DNA from: Sceloporus undulatus
Lineage: Eukaryota > Chordata > Lepidosauria > Squamata > Phrynosomatidae
Assembly (NCBI RefSeq): GCF_019175285.1
Contig: NC_056524.1
Location: forward strand, 96,093,688-96,157,687
Length of the DNA: 64,000 bases
Direction of reading: 5' to 3'
Below, piece after piece: positions 11,001 through 20,690 of the stretch. The position numbers and the translations under genes are program-made. Position 1 is the stretch's first letter. Every line of letters begins with the position of its first letter. The notes below the pieces were generated by a model. That model saw nothing but the letters and a program-made list of their open reading frames with translations. It ran no database searches and was not told the DNA's origin.

Positions 11001-11787
11001 TGTGATAATTTATTTATTTCATAGCACTTTGGTGCTGCCTTGTCTTCCAATTGTGGTTAGCCCACACTTTGCTATTAATAGGGAAAACTTGTCAATAAGC
11101 TCCCTATCACGCTGGTATAGTGCTAATCAACAGACGTGGTAAATTATCCTGTGGCGTTATGGTGTTAGTGTCTCCTCCTCTTCCCCACTTTCCTCTCCAC
11201 TTCACAATTCCATAACAGCAAAGTTTTTTTTTTGTTTTACTCTTTTTGTTTGTTTTACTTACTTTCTTATTTTACTTACTTTTTTCCTTTTTGTTTTTTG
11301 TTAAACTACATTAGCACAATTTATGAATTGCATTAAACACACACACACAGAGATGAAAGGCACACTGGATAGGGAATAATGCAGGGAGTCAGGGTTAAGG
11401 ATGCAGGTGGAAGAAGTTATGTGAGATCAGCAACAGCCTGGTTGCACTAATGTAGGGACATGTGGTAGGAAGTACTCCCAATCCGATATGTATGCACTTC
11501 ATTTTATCAACATGATCACAGTGAGAATAAGGCTCATGTGCTAAAGTCCTGAATGTGAGGGGTCTGAGGAGACATATGCAACACTGAGATAGTAGCTCTG
11601 TACCACACCTGTGCAGGTAACTGTACATAATGTACAGCAGTTCTTCTCCACAAAGCCTGAAACACAAAGGGTTGTATTGGTAGAGGGTTTTTCATACTTT
11701 ATGGCATATGCACATCAATTATAGTGAAGCCCAGCATGGGAATGGCCTGGCATCTACACACTTTCATTGTCACTTAGGCTATTGTAA
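11001..11787. other. Intergenic sequence
   Basis: Contains T-rich low complexity at 11224-11310 and a short (AC)n at 11337-11348. No gene or clear element. Confidence 0.4.
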
Positions 11788-11998
11788 CATGGCAGAAATA
11801 GAGCTGTTTGATACCATTTTAACTGTCACGGCTCCTGCCTGTGGAATCCTGGGATTTGCAGTTTGGTGAGTCACCAGCACTCTTTGGCAGAGAAGGCTAA
11901 AGACCTTGGAAAATGACAAATCCCAGAATTCCACAGGATAGAGCCATGTCAGTTAAAGGGGTGTCAAACAGCTTTATTTCTGCAGTGTGGATCCACCT
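11788..11998. mobile_element. Palindromic MITE, 'cagtttga' family
   Basis: Left arm 'ggcagaaatagagctgttt' pairs with right arm 'cagctttatttctgcag'; inner 'gtggaatcctgggatttg' pairs with 'caaatcccagaattccac'. Same family as 3878, with moderately diverged arms. Confidence 0.7.
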
Positions 11999-13369
11999 GT
12001 AGACTTTACAGAAGAATGTGTGATTGATTATCAATTATTGTAACAGGAGTTCCCACTCTCTGTTTTACTTGCAGCACCTAGCTGATTCAACTTTTGGAAA
12101 GTCCCCTCTATAAAAATGCATCATGACACACTTCAGGGAATCACACTCATTACTTTGAGAAAATAAGAATGTGAGAAGCAAACCTCAGCACAAAGCATGC
12201 CAGGAAATACATTGTAAGAGGAAGTGTATGTGTACAAAAAGACCTCTCAGCCTTCTCTCTGAGGGCGTTTGAGTCCCTGGAGAGCAACTGAGCCTATGGA
12301 AGCAAGGAACCCTCTTCCTTTCTCACTTGTGAAAGAGCGATGAAGAAAGATGGTCACGCACTGCAGTGTATGTTGCAAGCTAGTTCCTGCTGCCTTTATT
12401 TTTTTATTATTTTTTGTGACTTGCAACAGGAAAAAAGTGTTTCCTAACATAATTAAGTCAGACACAACCCTCACATAGCCATCATCAAATATATGGTGAA
12501 AGACAAAAAGCACACAAGCAATTTGCTCCATTTTCTTCCCTAAACTCCAGCCTCCATATTAGATAGGTTGCATGTGAGCCTACATTTAAGCCAGGGTTTA
12601 GAACATTAGTAGAAAGAATTATTTCATTTTGATCATTGTTAGCAAGCTCCAAAAAAATAATCTGCTTTGTTAGCATTAGTGGGGCCATTTAGGTTCATAT
12701 GGACAATGGTTACCTTTGCTGGCAATTCTGGTTTTGAAGTCTTAGGCCAAGAGCCAGAAGGCAGGGATGCTACAGCCACAGGAAAAAGGGAATAATTTTT
12801 GCTCCCTACAGGATCTCCAGCACATTTTTCTGCAAACAAATTTCAATCACACAATTTATTTTCTTCTTATTTCCTCCTCAAAGTGCATGGCTCCCTGAGC
12901 AAATTCTCCAGCTTCAAACAGCCCAAACGTCTTCCATTACTTTTTCTTTGAAAAATTCTAGATGACCGGTCTTCTCAAGGCAATTTCAAGCATTATTCTC
13001 TCCCCACATTCTGTCATGCATAATTATATTAGCGATAATAAAAGTTTAACAGCTAGAAGGTAGGGGAACAAAATAAAGAAAGATGATGAAGGTGAGGATT
13101 AATTTGCATTATTGTTTATGAAATAATCCTTGCACACTCAATAAAAGTTTTGTTGTAGAAGTGAGTACAGATGTATATGGGCCATGTTGCTTTGGCAGAA
13201 AATATAGTATTGCAGGTCTTCTATCCCTGCCCCTTCCTGTGGAAATTCCCCAAGGTCCCTATCCTTTCTCCTTTTCCTCATAGCAACCCAGATACAAACA
13301 TGAAGACCTGGACTACTGGGAAAGCAAAAGGTACATCCCAGTTTCCCCATCCTATGTTTTCTAGGCCTA
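11999..13369. other. Intergenic sequence
   Basis: AT-rich, apparently unique sequence. The ORFs at 12247-12839 and 13138-13374 lack any recognisable domain and overlap on both strands, as expected by chance. Confidence 0.5.
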
Positions 13370-14045
13370 TGTGAAGTCGGAGGCTTTCACAGCTGGTATA
13401 CATAGTTTTTGTGGTTTTTTCAGGCCATGAGGCCATGTTCTAAAAGAGTTCTTTCCTGACATTTTGGCAGCAGCTGTGGCTGGCATCCTCAGAGAACACT
13501 GGCATGGAAGAGAATGGAGCATATATACTGTTGGTTGAGGGGAAATGATTTGCATGTCAATCTGTGTATTGTTCTGTTGTTGAATGGCAAGGCCTCAGAG
13601 TGTCTATTTAACTAATTATCTATTGTCTGCTGGGTGGTTTTCCTTTGCATGGGCTGGGTCTTGATTCTGGGTAGCCGAACTTTCTTTACTTTAAGGATTT
13701 CCTATTTCCTGTTGAAGTTGTCCAGGTTTTTAGGGATTTCAATGGCTTCCCTATGCATTCTGACCTGATAGTTGTTGGCATGGTCCAAAATTTCTACAAA
13801 TGCTGCACTCAGTGAAGTACAGGAGAAACCCTCTCATGGCCACAGAAGTTTACTGCATACTGTGCAGATGCAGAGAAGTCTACATAGGGACCACCAAATG
13901 CAGTGTTTAAACACTAATCAAGGAACACGAGAGACACTGCAGACTCAGTCAGTCAGAAAAATCAGCAGTAGCAGAACACATTATACACCATCCTGGGCAT
14001 AAAATGCTGTTTGAAAACACTGAAATTCTAGGCAACAGAGAACAG
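13370..14045 (-). mobile_element. Penelope-like fragment with inverted 5' part
   Basis: 13370-13797 is minus-strand sequence of the same family as 7430-8256: 3' end with 'gaacatggcctcatggcc', and an NYQVRMHREAIEI-like coding end at about 13740-13790. From about 13797 to 14045 the orientation flips to plus and encodes the preceding domain piece: EVYIGTTK, IKEHERHCRLSQSEKSAVAE, HPGHKMLFENTEIL. The two parts meet at the same point of the protein (the EIL region), so this looks like one insertion whose 5' part is inverted. Confidence 0.7.
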
Positions 14046-14277
14046 GCACCTGTACTTTAAATAACTGTGTATGGAACAAAGATGAAAGAGACAAACTACA
14101 CCTCCTACAAGGGAAGGAGAGTGAATAGGATACAGGGAGATGGTATTTTAGGGAGCAAGAATAAGGTAAACTGGATCATTTCTGTACTCCTCCAAAATGG
14201 GTCTCCTTCAGAACCAAAGGATTTACTTCCAAGTAAAGCTGCAGCTTCTACACTGATTACTTTGCAGTGAAATAAAA

Positions 14278-14279
14278 TT

Positions 14280-14311
<32 letters not shown>

Positions 14312-14312
14312 T
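14278..14312. repeat. (TAA)n microsatellite
   Basis: About eleven TAA/AAT units directly precede the minisatellite. Confidence 0.9.
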
Positions 14313-14324
14313 GGATGGGGGCTC

Positions 14325-14883
14325 TGACACGGAGGATAGATGTAGATGTGGCTGAAATGGTGAGGAGAATGACAGGAGGATAGATGTAGATGTGGCTGAA
14401 ATGGTGAGGAGAATGACAGGAGGATAGATGTAGATGTGGCTGAAATGGTGAGGAGAATGACAGCAGGATAGATGTAGATGTGGCTGAAATGGATGAGGAG
14501 AATGACAGGAGGATAGATGTAGATGTGGCTGAAATGGTGAGGAGAATGACAGGAGGATAGATGTAGATGTAGCTGAAATGGATGAGGAGAATGACAGGAG
14601 GGTAGATGTAGATGCGGCTGAAATGGATGAGGAGAATGACAGGGGGATAGATGTAGATGTAGCTGAAATGGATGAGGAGAATGACAGGGGGATAGATGTA
14701 GATGCGGCTGAAATGGATGAGGAGAATGACAGGGGGATAGATATAGATGTAGCTGAAATGGATGAGGAGAATGACAGGAGGGTAAATGTAGATGTAGCTG
14801 AAATGGATGAGGAGAATGACAGGACGGTAGATGTAGATGCGACTGAAATGGATGAGAATGACAGGGGGATAGATGTAGATGGG
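14325..14883. repeat. 44/45-bp minisatellite, about 12 units
   Basis: Unit 'gatgaggagaatgacagg' plus 'aggatagatgtagatgtggc' plus 'tgaaatg'. Unit starts (tgagga) fall at 14361, 14405, 14449, 14494, 14538, 14583, 14628, 14673, 14718, 14763 and 14808, with a shorter last unit at 14853. Early units alternate 44/45 bp; units from 14583 on are 45 bp and near identical. Because 45 is a multiple of three, long frames stay open on both strands, but the array is not a gene. Confidence 0.9.
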
Positions 14884-15000
14884 GCGCCACCATTTTGTAC
14901 GTACTAGGTATGTACTAGGGTTAGGGCGGCCGGAAAGGATGCCCTTTCCTAACCCTAGTACGTACCTAGTACGTATTTTGTGCGCATCTGGAATGCACCT
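14884..15000 (+). mobile_element. GC-rich hairpin MITE, 3' part
   Basis: 'gccaccattttgtacgtac' followed by a hairpin with arms 'tactagggttagg' and 'cctaaccctagta', ending 'gcgcatctggaatgcacc'. This matches the 3' half of the element at 4283-4602. The minisatellite at 14325-14883 occupies the place of the rest of the element. Confidence 0.6.
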
Positions 15001-15017
15001 AAGTGTGTCTGAGCTAG

Positions 15018-15218
15018 GGTAGTGTAGTGGTTTTAATGCTGGACCAAGGTTTGAATCCTTGTGCAGCCATGGAAACCGACTGGGTGAGTTTGGGCACATT
15101 TCACTCTCTGGGCCTTAGTGGAAGGCAATGGCAAATCTCCTTTGAATAGATCTTGCTAAGAAAACTCTAGAATAAGGTCACCATAAGTCAGAGTTGACTT
15201 GCAGACATATAAAAACAA
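15018..15218 (+). mobile_element. tRNA-derived SINE (MIR/CORE-like body)
   Basis: A-box-like 'tagtgtagtgg' near the start and B-box-like 'ggtttgaatcc' at about 15049. The body has 'gaaggcaatggcaaatctcc', 'cttgctaagaaaactc' and 'caccataagtcagagttgac'. Same family as 27290-27525 and 43803-44040. Confidence 0.7.
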
Positions 15219-15220
15219 CA

Positions 15221-15263
15221 GTTGTGTGTGTGTGTGTGTGTGTGCGCGCACACACACACACAC
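15221..15263. repeat. (GT)n-GCGCGC-(AC)n alternating tract
   Basis: A run of GT, then GCGCGC, then a run of AC: a 43-base self-complementary, strictly alternating purine-pyrimidine tract, with potential for Z-DNA or a cruciform. Confidence 0.9.
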
Positions 15264-15576
15264 CAGGATATCATTTTTATTGGGCTGTAGGAATAAGAGT
15301 GGGGCTCCATAACCAGTGAAAGTGAATTCATCTCCAAGTTTATTCAGAGGGTATCCCTCTCATCCATATACAATACCACATTTTGTTTGTGTGGTTTAAA
15401 TCTAATGGATTTTCCCATGCAGATTAGATCCATTTATTCAATAGAATTTGATAATTCAATACTTAATATAAGTTCCATTCATTCGCTGGATCTATTCTAC
15501 CTCCAACTAGAAAATGGCTTTAGGAAGACTATAGAGATTTATTTTAGTCACTTGCTGCTGCTCCATTTGTAACTTT

Positions 15577-15765
15577 GGGCCCAAACAGACAGGCCAAAAT
15601 AAAGCTGCTTTGGGTCACTTTGGAGGTATGCTGTTTAAATGACACACGTCATTTGGAGCATGGCTTTGGCACAGCTTCCAGCCTCTTAGGATGCATGCAT
15701 CATTTAAACAGCATACCTCCAAAGTGACCCAAAGGAGCTTTATTTTGACCTGTCTCTTCGGGCCC
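15577..15765. mobile_element. Foldback MITE with GGGCCC ends
   Basis: Arms 15577-15640 and about 15700-15765 are reverse complements (GGGCCCAAACAGACAGG at the left end; 'ggtatgctgtttaaatgat' against 'atcatttaaacagcatacc' inside). Both ends are flanked by TTT, possibly a 3-bp target duplication, which would fit PIF/Harbinger (inference). Confidence 0.7.
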
Positions 15766-16199
15766 TTTCTTCCTATAGGTATCGCTCCCTCCTCTTGTGC
15801 AGCTGTATCTTTCAGTGCCACCTCATGTCCATCATCAGTAACTGCAGACTTCTCCAATAGCCATTCTATTTCTCTTTTGGTCTATTGGTTTTTCATATGT
15901 GATAACAATCTCTCCAAGCTTACCCTGAAGGGACAACCTGGCCCACTTTCAATATATGTCGAATGTACTCCTTTCAATTAATAACACAGGCCTCCTGTGC
16001 AAATTACTATCATGAATGATTCTGAGTATTTATATATTTCCATTTTATGCACAGCTGCTCTCATAGATATTTTTAACTGGACATTTGCCTAAGAAATAAT
16101 AGCCGAAGAACAAATTTAATTATCACATTTCTTGCAATGAAGTACAGTTTCATCAACATGTTATTTTTCATTCTTAAAATGTGCTATGTCTCATTTTAG
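15766..16199 (+). other. Non-coding sequence up to the splice acceptor of the P2RY8-like exon
   Basis: No coding signal. The last part 'gctatgtctcattttag' ends in AG at 16198-16199 and fits a 3' splice site, so the coding exon probably begins at 16200. The upstream exon could not be located. Confidence 0.55.
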
Positions 16200-16230
16200 A
16201 GCTAAAGCTCCAAGTCTCTTCTAAAGAAGG

Positions 16231-17301
16231 ATGCCCCAAGATATCCCACTTGTCTTGACATCAAGAAGGATTTTGGAATCATCGCCTCTACTGAACAGTG
16301 GAAGAAATGTAACAGATGCCACACTGGAGATGCTTCAGAGCTCCGTGTTCAGTTTCATCTTGCCTATCATCTTCTCCATTATCTTCACCATCAGCATTCC
16401 TCTCAATTCCATCTCCTTGTGGTTCCTTTGCCGGCACTCAAGACCTTGGACACCCACCATAGTGTTCTGCATTAATCTCACCATTGCTGACTTGTTGTAC
16501 AGCATGCTCCTCCCATTTCAAATCATTTACCATTTCAAGGATAACACTTGGCCCTTTGGTGAGGTTCTGTGCCGCATAGTCACTGTTTTGTCTTTTGGAA
16601 ACATGCACTGTTCTATTTTAACCATGATGAGCATCAGCATAGAGCGCTATCTGGGGATTGTTCATCCTTTGCGCTACAAGGTCATAAGACCCATTAGAAC
16701 ATCTGTCCTGACTTGCATAGTCATTTGGGCACTTGTCTTACTGCCACTCCTCCCACTCATGCAAAATAATCTGACCATTCGCTTACGAGCTCTGCCAATG
16801 GTCACCTGTTTTGACGTTTTGCCAAAAGAAATGTTTACAGAACTGACAGACTTCATCATTTACTTTGGCTCTCTACTGCTGCTGTTCTTTTTTCTACCTC
16901 TGCTTGTCATGGGCTTTTGTTACATCTCCATCATTATAACACTTCTTCATTCCTCTTCAACACAACTCACAGAAAGTAAGAAGCAGACAGTCTATCTGAT
17001 AATTGTGTTGCTGTTTGTGGTCACTATTTGTTACCTGCCTCACATTGCCATGTCTGTCACTCATTATGTCCTCCTTTACCAAAATGCTACATTTTATGTG
17101 GGATATAAAGTATCACTTGCACTTGCTGGCTTTAACTGCTGTTTTGATCCATTAGTTTACTACTTTGGCTCTAAAGAGTTCCGACGAAAGACACAGAGGA
17201 AGCTCTGCAGATGTGCAGTTGTTGGTTTTAGTGAAAATACCCCTATTTTTTCAGAATATGATATGCATGTGACACCCATACAACAGGCACCAAAGATATG
17301 A
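16231..17301 (+). CDS. P2RY8-like G-protein-coupled receptor (tandem paralogue of P2RY8)
   Basis: A 356-residue class A GPCR in a single exon, of the usual P2Y-group length. N-glycosylation site NVT at 26-28; TM1 about 42-66; TM2 with NLTIADLL at 82-89; TM3 cysteine C114, likely paired with C193 in the second extracellular loop; ERY (DRY box) at 138-140; TM6 about 251-271; TM7 with DPLVY at 306-310, the P2Y-group form of NPxxY. CRC at 326-328 may be palmitoylated. Shared with the gene at 62468: ATLxML in the N-terminus, LPFQIIYH-like TM2 end, and TCFDVL in loop 2. Differences: the usual TM1 Gly-Asn reads Leu-Asn (58-59), the N-terminus is about 20 residues longer, and the tail lacks the ESVF ending. 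ATG 16231 follows a splice acceptor at 16198 by 31 bases and has A at -3. Ligand and coupling are unknown; membrane location is inferred. It is intact with no damage seen. Confidence 0.9.
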   Translation: MPQDIPLVLTSRRILESSPLLNSGRNVTDATLEMLQSSVFSFILPIIFSIIFTISIPLNSISLWFLCRHSRPWTPTIVFCINLTIADLLYSMLLPFQIIYHFKDNTWPFGEVLCRIVTVLSFGNMHCSILTMMSISIERYLGIVHPLRYKVIRPIRTSVLTCIVIWALVLLPLLPLMQNNLTIRLRALPMVTCFDVLPKEMFTELTDFIIYFGSLLLLFFFLPLLVMGFCYISIIITLLHSSSTQLTESKKQTVYLIIVLLFVVTICYLPHIAMSVTHYVLLYQNATFYVGYKVSLALAGFNCCFDPLVYYFGSKEFRRKTQRKLCRCAVVGFSENTPIFSEYDMHVTPIQQAPKI

Positions 17302-18120
17302 GCCACATTGCTCTGGAAATATAACAAACTTTATCATTTCACTGACTTGTTATGAACAAAATTATTAGGAGCTATTTTCAGAACTTCAACAGCAATTTGT
17401 ACTGCAAAGTTTATCAAGTGGACAATGAACATCATCCATGATATTATATTCATAAAGTAAAGGCAACTGATGTTAAAGTTCCATTGGACTGATGCCATTG
17501 ATGGACTCCTGTTTGATATTGTATTTCAGTAGTTCTTAAATTCGTGGTAATGATGGACCTCTTTGAGAATCTGGTTGAAGCTATGGTCTTTCTCCTCCCC
17601 TCCCCCCATGAAAAATGTACATAAAAATGCATATACAATTTTGCATGGTCTCATCTGAAGAATTTCAATGAATATTTGCCAATATGATTTTTTTAAAACC
17701 TTAAAATTCAGCATAATGGGGAGAAACACATCCATGGATCCCTATGTTTATGGATGGGCTTTCCTCTCTCTGGCATGGGACCTATGAGGAGTCCATGGAC
17801 TCACGAAGATTAAAAATGTCCTAGTGTTGCTATTTCTTCAGGATGTAGCACATATGAAAGTATTTTGATCAGGGGGGAAATAAATCATTTTTGATTGTAC
17901 TAAACTGAAAAACAAAATAATCAAAGAAAATATTTGTTCTACTGTGTAAAGCATGTCTGAAATGAAGGTTGCCAACTTTTATATAGCAGGTGCCATTTTT
18001 AAGGTCCACAGTCATATAGTTCTAATAAAGCAATACATGTTGTTTCTTTGTTATGATATTAAGTAAAATCAGTTCAATATTATTTTACTGCCTATAGAAT
18101 GTTCTAGGGATAGCAGTAAG
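17302..18120 (+). other. Probable 3' UTR of the P2RY8-like gene and downstream sequence
   Basis: AATAAA polyadenylation-type signals lie at 17879-17884 and 18024-18029, so the transcript may end near 17900 or 18050. No other gene here. Which signal is used cannot be told from sequence. Confidence 0.5.
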
Positions 18121-18194
18121 AGCTCAGAACCAGCTTACATGCCAGTTTCAATTAACAATTGGCAGTTGTATAGAGATGGAAAAAATACTCAAAA

Positions 18195-18700
18195 ATATTT
18201 TTAAATGGTCGAAAAACATGTTTTCAAGTGCTGAGAAATTTCCACAAGAAGACTGATGAGAATCTTTACAGTTTGGGATTTATTATGTGCAAAACTTGCT
18301 TGTGGTTGTTTTGTGCAGAAAACAGCAATTTCTGCATGAAAAATAATATTTTGGTTCATAGAAAATGCTGTTTTCTGCACAGGAAATGCTGCAATTGGGG
18401 ATTTATTTTACATACAATTCATAAATAGTTGTTTTGCACAGATAGCATTTTCTGCACAGGTAACAGCATTTTTCTGTTTGGAAAATAATATTTCAATGCA
18501 CAAATATTAATTGTTTAGGACAAAATGATGTTTCCAACACACAAAATGCAGTCATTGGGAGGATTTTTTTTCTATGAAAAAATTGCACATAGGTGATTTG
18601 GATAGAAAACAGCATTTTCTGCACAGGAAACACCATTTTCTATGCAGGAATTAGTATTTATACATTGAGATGCTGTTTCCTGCAAGCACTTGCAAATTTT
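18195..18700. repeat. Degenerate tandem-like repeat of an 'acagcattttctgcacagg' motif
   Basis: The motif 'ttttctgcacagg' with neighbours 'aaaacagcatttt' and 'ggaaa' recurs at about 18318, 18370, 18450, 18610 and 18635, with inverted 'aaatgctgttttc' versions. Spacing is irregular, so this is an old, decayed satellite-like array or nested foldbacks, not a gene. Confidence 0.5.
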
Positions 18701-19129
18701 GCATAGAATAAGTCCTGAATTGCTAATAGCCTTCAAAAACTGTGTAGTTTTTCAAAGACATTCTTGCAGTGGGAAGAAAATTGCAGAAGTCACTCACTCC
18801 TACCTTTGAGAAGAAACTTAGAGAGGATTACATCTCTACAGTTTTCCCATCTTTGGTTTGCCTTGTGAAAAAGCTATGCTGACAGCACAGATCAGCAAAT
18901 GTGAAACTGAAAAAGAGAAACTCAGTAGAAAAAGAAATGGAAAAATATGATTGATAAGAAATTGTAGTATTTACAAGAGTAAATCTTCATATCCTACTTC
19001 AGAAAAACTTAACTATGGAACACTTTGCCATAACAGAATGGCCATTTTACAGAAGGGTTTAGCTATCAACATAAAACAATATCTGTAATTGACAGCTGAT
19101 TGTGTCAAATGCTACTTGCATTGACTAAC
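18701..19129. other. Intergenic sequence
   Basis: AT-rich; nothing recognisable. Confidence 0.4.
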
Positions 19130-19445
19130 ATTGGTGCGGTCCAGATGTCGCTTTGCACCAGCCTGGCCACGTACTAGGGTTGCGTGGGGGTGGAGCAACT
19201 GCACGCCCCACAACCCTAGTATGTGGTGGCAATGTAATAATGATGGCACCCTGTATACAGGGTGCCACCATTGTTCGTAAACGCCACACAGCATCTGCAA
19301 GTTTCCACATGGCGCTTAAGTAACGGGTGTACCAGTGGCGCACTTGTTATGCCGTCCCTGCGGTTTTAAAAGAACCCGCTTTTCATGGGTTCTTTTTCTG
19401 ACGGAGGGAAGTTGCGCGGTTTGGTGGCTGCGGCTTCCCTCCCAG
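19130..19445 (-). mobile_element. GC-rich hairpin MITE, minus strand
   Basis: A mirror-image copy of the family at 3495/4283: hairpin arms 'ccacgtactagggttgcg' and 'caaccctagtatgtgg' at about 19168-19226, 'ggcgcacttg' near 19335, and the 'aagaacccgc..gggttcttttt' inverted pair at 19370-19400. Confidence 0.6.
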
Positions 19446-19702
19446 GGAAAAAAGGCTGCTGCTATTCCGGAAATTCTCCAAGGTACGTACTGGGCCATTG
19501 TGTGACTTGTTAGCTTCAGTCACTTTCTGCTCTTTCAGGAAGGCCCTGGGGGCAAGATAAAAACCCTTGACCTAGATAACAGGAAAATATGTAGAACTAA
19601 TATGGTAAAATAATTTGATTATTTATTATAGTGTTACTGTTGTTGTTGCTAGATGTTTTCTTTTATTTTTATAAATGCAAGTGTTATGCTAGAAACCCCC
19701 CC

Positions 19703-19736
<34 letters not shown>

Positions 19737-20100
19737 TATAAAAAATAAAGAAAATTCATGATGGATTTGGATATGCTTCTGTTCCACTAATGGTTTGCAA
19801 ATACAGTACTCCTCTTTCCCCTCTTTATCTTAAATTACATCTTGGGAACCTTTGATGTTTTGGATATTTTGGACTTCAGTTTCCATAATCTTTTATCAAT
19901 GGCATGGGCTTTGAGGAGTTCAAATCCAAAATTTCTGATGGGCCCAATTTTCCACACCCCTGGTTTGACTGTTTTCACCATGATATGGCCAAGGGCTTGT
20001 CCACTAATACATCCTGACCCATTGCTTTGATTGCTTCTGGAAACTGGAACTATCTGCACTGAGTAATCTCCTGATTCCCTGTAATGGGTCTCCTGCTATT
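19446..20100. other. Intergenic sequence with a (CA)n run
   Basis: (CA)n microsatellite at 19707-19734. About 19840-20030 has wording of a degraded repeat ('ggatattttggacttcag'). No gene signal. Confidence 0.45.
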
Positions 20101-20115
20101 ATGGGACACCACTGC

Positions 20116-20275
20116 CAGGGACATAGCCAAGGAGGGTGGTGTCCGTGGGGTCCTGACCACCCACTTCCATTAGATACAATGAATGGTGCATGCCACTGCG
20201 CCCCCACGCCCAAGCCCAATTGTAAAGGTGGCACTTAGTCTGCGCCCCCTTCCCAAAATCCTGGCTACGTCCCTG
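20116..20275. mobile_element. Short hAT-like MITE (CAGGGACRTAGCC ends)
   Basis: Ends CAGGGACATAGCC and GGCTACGTCCCTG are reverse complements with one mismatch. CCACTGC flanks both sides (20109-20115 and 20276-20282): a 7-bp perfect flank, close to the 8-bp duplication of hAT elements. Length 160 bp, no coding capacity. Confidence 0.7.
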
Positions 20276-20404
20276 CCACTGCCCCTGTGTAAGAGGATCT
20301 CTGCCCCCATCTCTTGCTCTTAAGTAGGCAAGGGAATCTCTGAAGACTGTCTAGCTGCCACCACACACTAATTTATGCCATAGGATTCAGTAACTTAGGG
20401 GTAA

Positions 20405-20690
20405 AACAGACCAGCCAAAAAGGGCCGATTGGGGCTGTCCTGGAGCCACTCACCCCGCAGCCAAGGCAACATGTGTGGCCCCAATACAGCTAATCACCAC
20501 TGTTTCAAAGTGGCTTCTGAAAAGGAGCATTTTTTGCCACTCCCTTTTAGGGTGACTTATCCCGGTTGTCCAGGGGCGAGTTGGCAGTGGCTTCCAGGTG
20601 GCTTGGGGGCATGAGCCACATGATCATCACACTCCAAGCCCCCTGGAATCAGGCTTTTTTTGCCTGTCTTCTTCGTGCCTAAAGGTGAAG
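20405..20690 (+). mobile_element. Possible relative of the GC-rich hairpin MITEs
   Basis: Opens 'acagaccagccaaaaaggg', like the 'acagaccgcc' start of the copies at 37858 and 54512, but the interior is different and the 3' hairpin is not evident. Weak call. Confidence 0.3.

Noticed and set aside
4515-14950. TTAGG/TTAGGG-like wording suggesting telomeric repeats
   Set aside because: It occurs once or twice per hairpin as 'actagggttagg', never as a tandem array.
14105-15099. Long overlapping reading frames on both strands (262, 280 and 109 residues) with a 15-residue repeat
   Set aside because: They are produced by a 45-bp minisatellite whose unit length is a multiple of three. Flanks are microsatellite and MITE, with no splice or promoter support.
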